64,000 bases of DNA, taken from Vanilla planifolia (Eukaryota; Streptophyta; Magnoliopsida; Asparagales; Orchidaceae). Below, one piece after another: positions 1 to 9,810 of this stretch; the first letter of the stretch is position 1; every line of letters begins with the position of its first letter. Under the pieces are notes generated by a model that was not told the origin of the DNA, made no database searches, and was given only the letters and a program-made list of their open reading frames with translations. The translations under genes were made by a program, and so were the position numbers. Location: positions 605,487-669,486 of the forward strand of contig JAIUJO010000084.1 of NCBI GenBank assembly GCA_023846275.1, given 5' to 3'.

Positions 1-2710
1 GAGTAGAGTAGAGTAGAGTGGAGTAGTGTAGAGCTAGGTTAGGCTAGGCTAGAGTAGAATAGAGTAGAGCAAAGTAGAGTAGAGTAGAGCAGAGTAGAGT
101 AGAGCATAGTTAGGCTTGGTGAGGCTAGAGTAGGGTAGAGGAGAGTATAGTAGAGTTGAGTATAGGAAAGTAGAGAAAAGCTAGGTTATGTTAGGCTAAG
201 ATAGAGTATAGTGGAGCAGAGTAGAGTAGTGCATAGTAAAGTAGAGTAGAGAAGAGCAAAGGAAACCAGAGCATAATAGAATGGAGCATAGTAGAGCAGA
301 GCAGAGGAAACAATAATAGAGTTAGGATAGGCTAGGCTTGGTTAGCCTAGAGTAGAGTAGAATAGAGTAGAGTAGAGTAGAGTTGAGATAAGTTAAGATA
401 GGCTAGGCTAGGCTATGTTATAATAGAGGATAGTAAAGTAGAGTAGAGCTAGGTTTGGCTAGGCTAGGCTAGGGTAGGCAAGGCTAGGCTATGCTAGGCT
501 AAAGTAGAGTAGAGTAAAGTAGAGTAGAGTAAAGCAAGGTTTGGTTGGGCCAAGCTAGGCTAGGGTAAAGTAGAGTGGAGTAGAGTATAGTAGAGTATAG
601 CTAGGTTATACTAGGTTAGGTTAGGCTATGCTAGGCCAGGCTAAAGTAGAGTAGAGTAGAGTGGAGAAGAGCAGAGATGAGCAGAATAATGCAGAGTAGA
701 GTGGAGTAGAGTAGAGCAGATTAAAGCAGAGTCACGTAGAATAGATATAGTAGAGTAGAGCAAAGCAGAGAAGAGTAGAGCTAAGTTAGGTTAGGCTAGG
801 TTAGAATATGGTAGAGAAGAGCCAAGTAGAGTAGAATAGAGTAGAGTAGGTTAGAGTAGAGTAGAGCGAGGTTATGCTAGGCTAAGCTAGGTAAGGCTAG
901 GTTAGGCTATTACAGGCTAGGTTGGGTAAGCTAAAGTAGAGTAGTGTAAAGTATGGCAGAGTAAAGCTTGATTAGGGTAGGCTAAGCTAGGCTAGGCTGG
1001 AGTATAGAGTAGAGTAGAGTAGAGTAGAGCTAAGTGGAGTAGAGTAGAGTGGAGTCGTGCAAAGAAGAGTAGAGAAGAGTATAGCAAAGCATAGTAGAGC
1101 TATTTTAGGCTAGGCTTGGCTTGGTTAGGCTAAAGTATAATAAAGTATTATAGAGTATAATAGAGTAGAGTAGAGTAGACTAGAGTAGAGTAGAATATAG
1201 TAGAGTAGAGCTAGGCTAGGCTAAGCTAGGACAGGCTAGGCTAAGCAAGGTAAGGCTAAGCTAGAGTAGAGTAGAGTCAAGCAAGGATAGGCTAAGCTAG
1301 AGTAGAGTAGAGTGGGGTAGAGTAGAGTAGAGTATAGTAAAGTAAAGTAGAGTAGAGTAGATTAGAGTAGAGCAAGGTAGAGTCAAGGAGAGAAGAGCAG
1401 AGTAGAGTAGAGTAGAAGAGCATAACAGAGCAATGTAGAGTAGAGCAGTGTAGAGTAGAGTTGTATAGAGTAGAGTAGTGCAGACTAGAGCAGAGTAGAG
1501 CTAGGTTAGGCTATGCTAGGATATGCGAGGCTAGGCTAGGTTAGAGTATAGTAGAATAGAGTAGAGTAGAGTAGAGTAGAGTAGAGTAGAGCTAGGTCAG
1601 GTTAGGCAAGGGTAGGATATGCGAGGTTGGGCTAGAGTAGAGTAGAGTAGAGTAGAGTAGAGTAAAGTAAAGTAGAATATAATAAAGTACTGTAGAGATG
1701 GGTAAAGTAGAGTAAACTAGAGTAGAGTAGAGTAGAGTAGAGTATAATAGAGTTGAATAGAGCTATGTTAGGCTAGGCTAGGATAGAGTATAGTAGAGCA
1801 GAGTCGAGTAGAGTATAGTAGAGTAGAGAAGAGCAGAATGGAGCTGAGCAGAGTATAGTAGAGCAGAGCATAGTAGAGAAGAGCAGAGCAGACCAGAACT
1901 AGGTTAGCCTAGGCTAAGCTAAGTTAAGCTAGGCTGGAGTAACATAGATTAGAGCTAGGTTGGGCTTGGCCAAGCTAAGCTTGGTTAAAGTAGAGTAGAG
2001 AAAAGTAGAGTAGAGAAGAGTAGAATATTAGTAGAGTAGAGTAAAATAGATTAGAGTAGAGAAGAGTATAATAGAGTAGAGTAGAGTAGAGTAGAGTAGA
2101 GTAGATTAGAATAGAGTAGAGGTAGTTTATGCTACATTAGGCTATGCTAGCTTAGGCTAAGCAAGGTTAGGCTAGGCTAGGCTAGAGTAGTTTAGAATAG
2201 AGTAAAGTAGAGTAGAGCTATATTAGGCTAGGCTATGCTAGAGTATAATAGAGTAGTGTAGAGTAGAGTATAGCATAGTATAGCAGAGTAGAGCAGAGGT
2301 AGGTTAGACTATGTTTGGCAAGGCTAAGCATCACTAGAGTAGAGTAAAGCTAGGTTAGCTTAGGCTAGGCTGGGCTCAGTTAGAGTAAAGTAGAGTATGG
2401 TAGGGAAGAGTAGAGTAGAGATGTGTAGAGTTTAGTAGGATAGAGTAGAGTAGAGCAAGGTTAGGGTAGGCTAGGCTAGGTTAGGATAGGCTAGGCAAGG
2501 TAGGATAGAGTAGAGTAGAGTAGAGCTCAGTTAGAGTAGAGTAGAGTAGAGCTAAGCTGAGCAAAGTAGAGCAGAGCAGAGTGGAGCAAAGAAGAGTAGA
2601 GCAAAGTAGAGTAGTGCAGGGTAGAGTAGGTTAGAGTAGAGAAAATATAACAGAGTAGAGTAGAGTAAAGTAAAGTAGAGTAGAGCAGAGAAGAGTAGAG
2701 TTAAGTTAAG

Positions 2711-2750
2711 CTAAGCTAGGCTAAGCTAGGCTAAGCTAGGCTAAGCTAGG
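2711..2750 (+). repeat. Perfect 10-bp dimer repeat
   Basis: CTAAGCTAGG is repeated four times without a mismatch. It is two neighbouring TAGGC-type units, one carrying a G-to-A change, amplified together as a dimer. This shows that duplication of multi-pentamer units is a recent process here. Confidence 0.9.
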
Positions 2751-5700
2751 TAGGCTAGGTTAGAGTAGAGTAGAGTAGAGTAGAGTAGAGTATAGTAGAG
2801 TAGAGTAGAGTTGAATAGAGTATAGTATTGCAGAGTTAGGTTAGGCTAGGCTAGGATAGGCCTGAGTAGAGTAGAGTATAGTTGAGTAGAGCAGAGTGGA
2901 GCAAAGAAGAGAAGAGCAAAATAGAGAAGAGCAAAGCAGAGAGGAGCAGAAAAGAGCAAAGTAGAGCAGAGCAGAGCTAGGTTAGGCTAGGCTAAGCTTT
3001 GTTAGAGTAGAGTTGAGTAGAGAAGAATATAGCTAGGTTATGCTTGGGTAGGCTCGATTATAGTAAAGTAGAGTGGAGTAGAGTAGAGTAGAGTATAGTA
3101 GAGTGTAGTAGAGTATAGCAGAGGAAAGCAGTGTAGAGCTAGGTTAGGATGAGCTAGGTTATGCTATGTTAGGGTAAGTTAGGCTAGAATAAAGTAGAGT
3201 AGAGTAGAGAAGATTATGGTAGAGTAGAGTAGAGTAGAGTAGAGTAGAATAGAGCTAGGTTCAGCTAGTCTAGGCCAGGTTAAAGTAAAGTAGAGTAGAG
3301 TAGAGCAGAGTAGAATAAAGTAGAGTAGAGCAAAGTAAAATAGAGTAGAGTAGAGCTTTTTTAGGCAAGGCTAGATTAGCCTTGGCTATGCTAGAGAAGA
3401 GTTATGTTAGGCTAGGCTGTGTTAGGCCTACTTAGAGAAGTGTAGAGTAGAGTATAGTAGAGTAGACTAAACTAGAGTAGAGCTAAGTGAGTCTAGGCTA
3501 AGCTAAGTTAGGCTAAGCTAAGCTAGGCTAGGCTATGCTAGGCTTGTGTAGAGAAGAGTAGAGTATAGCAGACTTAAGTTAAGTTAGGCTAGATTAAGTT
3601 AGAGTAGAGTATAGTGGAGTACAGCAAAGCAAAGTAGAGTAGAGTAGAGAAGAGCAAAGCAGAGTCGAGTAGAGTAGAATAGACATAGTAAAGCAAAGTA
3701 GAGAAGAGCAAAGTAGAGCTAGGTTAAGCTAGGCTAGGCAAGGCTAGGGTTGGCTATGCTATGTTAGAGTAGAGTAGAGTGGAGTAGAGCTAAGTTAGGC
3801 TAAGCTTGGCTAGGCTAGGATAGAGTAGGTAGAGTAGAGTAGAGTATAATTGAGTAGAGTAGAGTAAAGCTAAGTTAAGCAAGGTTAGGCTAAACTAGGC
3901 TAAGATAGGCTAGGGTAGAGTTAAGTAGAGTAGTGTACAGTAGAGTGTAGTAGTGTAGAGTTATGTTAGGCAATGTTAGGCAAGGCTAAGTTAGAGTGGA
4001 GTAAAGTATAACAGAGTGAAGTAGAGCATAGTAGGGTAGAGTAGTGTAGAGTATAGTAGAGTAGAGAAGAGCATAGCAGAGTACAGTAGAGTAGAGCAAA
4101 ATAAAGTAGAGTAGAGTAGAGTAGAGCAAAGAACACTAAAGTAAGATTAGGCTAAGCCAAGTAAGGCTAGGCTAGAGTGTAGAATAGAGTAGAATAGAGT
4201 AGAGTAGAGTAGAATAGAGTAGAGAAGAGTAGAGTAGAGGTAGAGTATAGTATAGCATAGCTAAGTAAAGTAGAGTAGAGTTGAGCTTGGTTATGCTAGG
4301 CTTGGATGGGCTAGGCTAGGCTCTGTTAGGCTAAGTTGGAGAAGAGGAGAGTAGAGTAGTGTAGAGTATAGTAGAGCTAGCTTATGTTAGGCTAAGTTAG
4401 GCTAGGCAAGAGTAAAGTAGATTAGAGTAGAGTAGAGTAGAGTAAAGTGAAGCAGAGCAATGTAGGGTAAAGTATAATAGAGAAGAGAAAAGTAGAGCAG
4501 AGCAGAGCTAGGTTTGGCTAGGCTAGGCTAGGTAAGGCTAGAGTAGACTGAGAAGGGTAGAGTGGAGTAGAGTAGAGCTTAGTTAGGTTAGGCAAGGCTA
4601 GGCTATGTTAGAGTAAATTAGAGTAGAGTAGAGTATAATAAAGTATAGTAAAGTATAGTAGAGTAGAGTAAAGCTAAGTTAGGCTATGCAAGGCTAGGGT
4701 AAGCTAGATTAGGCAAAGTTAGCTAGAGTAGAGTAGAGTAGAGTAAAGTAGACTGGAGTAGAGAACAGTAGAGCATAGTAGAACAAAATAGAGTAGAGTA
4801 GAGCAGTGCAAAGTAAAGAAAACTAGAGCAAAGAAGAGTAGAGTAGAGCAGAGCTAAGTTAAGTTGGGCTATGCTAAGTTAGGCTAGGCTAGGCTAGAGT
4901 AGACTAGAGTATAGTAGAATATAGTATAGAAGATTAGATTTGAGTTGAGTAGAGTAAAGAAAAGTAGAGCTTGGTTAGGCTAAGTTAAGGTATAATGGAG
5001 TAGTATGGAGCAAAGTAGAGTAAAATAGAGTAGAGTAGTGTAGAGGAGAGGAGACCAGACTAAATTAGAGTAGAGCAAAGCAGAGTAAAGTAGAGAAAAG
5101 TAGAGTAGAGAAGAAAAGAGTAGAGTAGATTAGACTATACTAGAATAGAGTAGAGCTAGGTTAGGCTAGGCTATGCTAGGCTAGGTGAGGTTAGGCTAGG
5201 CTAGGCTATAGTAGAGAAGTGTAGAGTAGAGCAGAGTAGAGTAGAACTAGGTTAGGTTAGGCTAGGCTAGTTAGAGTTTAATAGAGTAGAGTAGAGCAGA
5301 GTAGATAAGAGCTAGGTTAGGCTAGGTTAGGCTAGGGTAGGTTAGGTAAGGCTATCCTTGGCTAGAGTAGAGTATAGTTGAGTAGAGTATAGTAGAGTAG
5401 AGTAGAGTATAGTAGAGTAGAATAGAGCATAGTAGAGATAAGTTAGGCTAGGCTAGACTACAGTAAAGGAGAGTAGAGCAGAGCAAAGCAGAGCATAGTA
5501 GAGCAAAGCATAGTAAATAAGACCAAAGTAAAGTAAAGCTTGGTTAGGCAAGGCTAGGCCAGGCTAGATTTTGCTAAGCTAGGCTAGAGTAGAGTATAGT
5601 GGAGTTGAGCTAGGTTAGGTTAGGCTTTGCTAGGCTAGGTTAGAGTAGAGTAGAGTAGAGTAGAGTATAGCAGAATAGAGTAAAGCTAAGTTAAACACGA

Positions 5701-6139
5701 CTATGCTAGGCTAACCTAGGCTAAGATAGGCTAGGCTAGAGTTAAGTAGCCTAGAGTAGAGTAGTGTAGAGTAGGGTTGAGTAGAGTAGAGCTATGTTAG
5801 GCTTGGTTAGGCAAGGTTAAGCTAGACCATTGTAGTGTAGAGTAAAGCAGAGTAGAGTAGAGTAGAGTATAGTAGTGTAGAATATAGTAGAGTAAAGATG
5901 AGTAGAGAAGAGCAAAATAGAGTAGAGCAGAGTGGAGTAGAGCAGAGCAAAACAGAGTAGAGCTAGGTTAGGCTAAGTTAGGCTAGGCTAGGTTAGAGTA
6001 GAGTAGAGTACAGTTGAGTAAAGTAGAGTAGAGTAGAGTAGAGAAGGGTAGACTAGAGTAGAGTAGAGTAGAGTAGAGTATAATAGAGCATAGTATAATA
6101 TAGTTGAGTAGAGTAGAGTTTAGTTGAGCTTGGTTAGGC

Positions 6140-6170
6140 TAGGCCTTCTTAGGCTAGGCCTTCTTAGGCT
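6140..6170 (+). repeat. 15-bp tandem duplication in a TAGGC cassette
   Basis: The unit AGGCCTTCTTAGGCT occurs twice in a row (6141 and 6156). Its length is three pentamers, so the repeat phase is kept. The CCTTCT core is foreign to both parent pentamers, which makes the copying event easy to see. Confidence 0.85.
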
Positions 6171-7080
6171 AGGCTAGGCTAAGTTAAGCTATTTAAGAGA
6201 AGAGGAGAGCAGAGTAGAGTAGAGCTAGGGTAGGTTAGGCTAGGCTAAAGTAAAGTAGAGTAGAGTAGAGCAAGGTAGAGTAGAGTAAGGTATAGCAAAG
6301 TAGTGTAGAGCTAAGTAGAGCAGAGTAGAGTAAAGTAGAGTAGAGCAGAGCTAGGTTTGGCTAGGCTAGGCTAGACTAGGCAAGGCCATAGTAGACTAGT
6401 GTAGAATATAGTAGAGTGAGGTTGAGCTAGGTTAGGCTAGGCTACGTTAGAGTAGAGTAGAGCAGAGCATAGTATAATGGAGTATAATAGAGTAGAGTAG
6501 AGTAAAGTAGAGTGGAGCTAGGTTAGGCTAGATAAGGCTACGCTAAGTTAGAGTAGAGTAGAGTAGAGTAGAGAAGAGTAAAGTAGAGTAGAGAAGAGGA
6601 GAGCAGAGTAGAGCATTACAGAGCAGAGAAAAGTAAAGCATAGTAGAGTAGAGTAGAGCAGGGCTAGGTTAGGTTAGGCTAGAGTAAACTAGACTAGGGT
6701 AGAATAGAGTAGAGTAGAGTAGAGTAGAGAAGAGTAGAGCTTGGTTAGGATAGGTTTGGTTAGGCTAGGTTAGAGTGTAGTAGAGTAGTGTAGGGTTGAG
6801 TAAAATGTTATAGAGTAGAGTAGGGGAGAGTATAGTAGAGTAGAGTTGAGCAGAGCAGAGTAGAGTAGAGTAGAATAGAGAATTGCAGAGTAGAGTAGAG
6901 AAAAGCAGAGTAGAGTGGAGAAGAGTAGAGTAGAGCAAAGCTAAGTTAGGCTAGGCTAGGTTAGGTTAGGCTAGGTTTGGCTAGGCTAGAGTAGAGTAGA
7001 GTAGAGCTAGGTTAGGTTAGGTTAGGCTAGGTTAGAGTAGAGTAGAGTAGAGTAGAGTAAAGCTAGGTTAGGCTAGGCTA

Positions 7081-7117
7081 TTTTTTTGTTAGGCGAGCCT
7101 ACTCTAGGCTAGAGTAG
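7081..7117. repeat. T-run followed by nested inverted repeats
   Basis: Seven Ts at 7081-7087 are followed by TAGGC-GA-GCCTA (7090-7101). A perfect 9-bp inverted repeat then follows, CTACTCTAG/CTAGAGTAG around a single G (7099-7117). The stretch GCCTACTCTA is the array sequence in reverse complement, a rare local flip in an otherwise one-way array. A DNA hairpin is possible. A terminator is not implied, since nothing upstream is transcribed as a gene. Confidence 0.8.
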
Positions 7118-7390
7118 AGTACAATAGAGTTGAGTAGAGTATAGTATAGCATAATATTGTAGAGCTAAGTTAGGCTAGGCTAGGCTAGAGTGCAGTAGAG
7201 GAAAGCTGGGTAGAGTAGAGTAGAGCTGAGTAGACCTGAGCAGAGCAGAGCATTGCGAAGCAGAGTAGAGCTGAGTATAGTAGAGAAGAGCTAATTTAGA
7301 ATAGGCTAGAGTAGAGTTAGGTTAGGTTATGTTAGGCTAGGCTAGGCTGAGTAAGAGTAGAGTAGAGTAGAATATAATAGAGTAGAGTAG

Positions 7391-8210
7391 TTTATTCATT
7401 TTAAAATATAACTATTTTATTGCAACACTATACACAAATAATTTATTAAATGTACAACTTTTTTATAGCAATTTTAAAAATTTATTTTAAAACTATTTTT
7501 TTGTAATACATTTTCCATTCAAAATTATCTTTAAAAATAAACTTAAATGATTATATCTGCATCTCATTAGTCATAGATTTTAAAATTAGTAAAAAAAATT
7601 TACAAAATATTTTTTATTTTTTGGATAGATTAAATAATTTTTTAGATTTTTTTGAATGTTTTCTCTTAGTAATAAAAAATCTAATAAAAGACTAAATATT
7701 TTTTTCTTTAAGAAAGTGATAGGTAAAAATATTCAAAAAAAATTTTATAAAACAAAAAAATCTAAATATAAATTTTAAAGTAATTTAAATATATATTACA
7801 TAAAAGTTATTATGTTTTATACAATTATCTAACAAAAGATGTTCAATGATAATCTTCTTATAGTAAAAGATGTTTTATACAATTACTTAAAATAGATTTT
7901 CTTGAAATTTCTAATTATCTAAATATTTATTACAAAATTGAATTTATTTGTTAAACTCATACATTATATACAAAATAGTATCTTAAGAGTCTTTTTATTG
8001 ATTTGTGTAATATATTGATTTTTTCATAACAGTTGATAGAAATCATGATTAATTAAATTTTTTTTAAAAAAATAAACATTATTTTTTGTTTGAGATTTTG
8101 ACTAAAAAAACTTTTAAATAAATGAAAAAAAAAATTATCTTTAATAGTTATTAGTTTTGATATTAAGTCCCTTTCTAATTAAAATTCGTGTCTGTGATCC
8201 AAATGTTGAT
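7391..8210. other. AT-rich island of unknown origin interrupting the satellite
   Basis: This is the only long break in the pentamer array. It is strongly AT-rich, with many A and T runs and no trace of TAGAG or TAGGC. No reading frame of useful length begins in it, and I see no terminal inverted repeat, clear target-site duplication, poly-A tail, tRNA-like box or RNA gene. Its start (7391) is loosely repeated at 7481: TTTATT, AAAACTATTTT and TTGTAATACA-like words recur about 90 bp apart. The last 60 bases have more balanced composition and include ATTCGTGTCTGTGATCC. By eye it does not match the 404-bp repeat at the right end in either orientation, although its length is close to two such units. 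It could be a decayed transposon piece or the older sequence into which the array expanded. Confidence 0.6.
7813..7888 (+). repeat. Short direct repeat inside the AT-rich island
   Basis: TGTTTTATACAATTATCT at 7813 recurs as TGTTTTATACAATTACTT at 7871, 58 bp apart. AAAAGATGTT is also repeated nearby. This points to a small internal duplication. Confidence 0.75.
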
Positions 8211-9344
8211 ATAGTAGAGTAGAGTGGATTAGAGCAAAGTAGAGCAGTGCAACATAGAGCAAAGCATAATAAATAAGAGCAAAGCAGAGTAGAGAAAAGT
8301 AGATCATAGTAGAGAAGAGCAGAGTAGAGTAAAGCAGAGTAGAGCACAGCACAGCAAAGTAAAGCTAGGTTAACCTAGGCAAGACTAGGCTAAAGTAGAC
8401 GAGAGTGGAGCAGAGCAGAGTGGGATGGAGTAGAGTAGAGTAGAGTAGAGCTAGGTTGGGCTTGGCTAGGCTAGGCCTAGTTTGAGTAGAGTAGAGTAGA
8501 ATAGAGTAGAGTTAGGTTAGGTTTGGATAAGCTTGGGTAGGCATAGCTAGGCTAAGCTAGGTAAGCATAGAGTAGAGTAGAGTAGAGTAGAGAAGAGTAG
8601 GGCTAGGTTAATCTAGGTTAGGCTATGATATGATAGGCTAGAGTAGAGTAGAGAAGAGTAGAGCAGACTAAAGTAGAATAGAGTAGAGCAGAGCAAAGCA
8701 GAGTAGAGTAGAACAGAGCTAAGTTAGGCTAGGCTAGGTTAGGTTAGAGTAAAGTAGAGTAGAGTAGAGTTGACTAAAGAAGAGTAGAGTTGAGTACAAT
8801 AGAGTAGAGCTAGGTTAGGCTAGGTTAACCAAGCCTAGGCTAGGGTTGGGTATGCTAAAGTAGAGTAGAGTAAAGTAGAGCAGAGCTAGGTTAGAATAGG
8901 CTAAGCTAGACTATAGAGTAGAGGATAGCAGAGTAGAGTGAAGTAGAGGAAACAAGAGTAAAGTAGAGCTGAGCAGAGAATAGCTTAGCGTAACAGAGTA
9001 TAGCACAGTAGAGCTAGGTTAGGCTAGACTAGGCTAGGCTAAAGTTTAGTAGAGTAAAGTAGAGCAGAGTTGAGTGGAGTAGAGTAGATTATAGTAGTAT
9101 AGAGCAAGGTTAGGCTAAGCTAGGCTAGGGTAGGCTAGGCTAAGCTAGGGTGGTGTAGAGTAGAGTAGATTAGAGTAGAGTAGAGTAGAGTGGAGCTAAG
9201 TTAGGCTTGGCTAGGTTAGAATAGAATAGAGTAGAGTAGACTAGAGTAGAGTAGAGTAAAGTATTGTAGAGTAGAGTAGAATAAAGTTGAGTAGAGTAGA
9301 GTAGAGTATAGAAGAGTAGAGTGGAGTTGAGTAAAGTAGAGTAG

Positions 9345-9396
9345 AGTAGAGGAGTGGAGTTGAGAGGAGAGGAGAGGAGAAGAGAGGAGGGTAGAA
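9345..9396 (+). repeat. GAGGA-type purine-rich tract
   Basis: Here the T of the pentamer is replaced, giving runs of GAGAG and GAGGA that are nearly all purine on the + strand. It is a local variant expansion within the satellite. Confidence 0.8.
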
Positions 9397-9778
9397 CAAA
9401 GTAGAGCAGAGTAGAAGAGTAGAGCAGAGTAGTGTAGAGTAGGACAGAGCATAGTAATGCAAAGCATAGCATAATAGAGGATAGCAGAGTAGAGGAGAGT
9501 AGAGAAAAGCAGAGCTAGGTTAGGCAAGACTAGGCTAGGTTATGCAAGAGTAGAGCAGAGTGGAGTAGAGTAAAGTAGAGCTAGGTTAAGTTAGTATAAG
9601 CTAGGGTAGGCCAGGAAATGCTAGGCTAGATTAGAGTAGAGTAGAATAGAGTATTATAGATTAGAGTAGAGTAGAGTTAGATTAGGCTAAGCTAGGCTAA
9701 GCTAGCCTAGGCTAGAGTAGGGTAAAGTAGAGTAGAGTATAGTAGAATAGAATAGAGTAGAGTAGAGTAGAGTAGAGT

Positions 9779-9810
9779 GAAGGAAAGGAGAGAAGAGGAG
9801 AGGAGAATAA
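9779..9810 (+). repeat. Short GAGGA-type purine tract
   Basis: About 30 bases of pure A and G (GAAGGAAAGGAGAGAAGAGG and onward) lie inside the satellite. The tract resembles the longer purine tracts near 41.8 and 48.8 kb. Confidence 0.75.

Larger units (their letters stand above)
1..7390 (+). repeat. TAGAG/TAGGC pentanucleotide satellite, left block
   Basis: This block is a continuous tandem array of five-base units, all in one orientation. TAGAG tracts of tens of bases alternate with short TAGGC cassettes that usually open with CTAGGTTAGG. Single-base variants (TAAAG, TATAG, TGGAG, TAGTG, CAGAG, AAGAG) are spread throughout, so perfect tracts rarely exceed about 40 bp. The left end lies outside the window. 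CG dinucleotides are scarce because neither parent unit contains one. The + strand has TAG stops in all frames and no gene is visible. A position-by-position reading found only the local structures listed separately. Confidence 0.97.

Noticed and set aside
7391-8210. LTR element, MITE or SINE
   Set aside because: I found no terminal inverted or direct repeats, no TG...CA ends, no tRNA-like promoter boxes and no clear target-site duplication. An unrecognised decayed fragment remains possible.
8141-8347. Minus-strand frame running from the satellite into the AT-rich island, ending in a non-repetitive stretch with GSQTRILIRKGLN
   Set aside because: Its first two-thirds is satellite translation. 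The short unique tail matches no family I recognise and has no start of its own, so it is not called as a gene.
9170-9527. Several overlapping minus-strand reading frames of 70-100 codons rich in Leu, Ser, Tyr and Thr
   Set aside because: They are direct translations of (CTCTA)n with point variants, overlap in multiple frames at once and have no other sequence signal. The same holds for the similar frames at 21473-21875, 32689-32924, 41678-42051, 43330-43643, 48655-49003 and 50520-50813, and for all others in the array.
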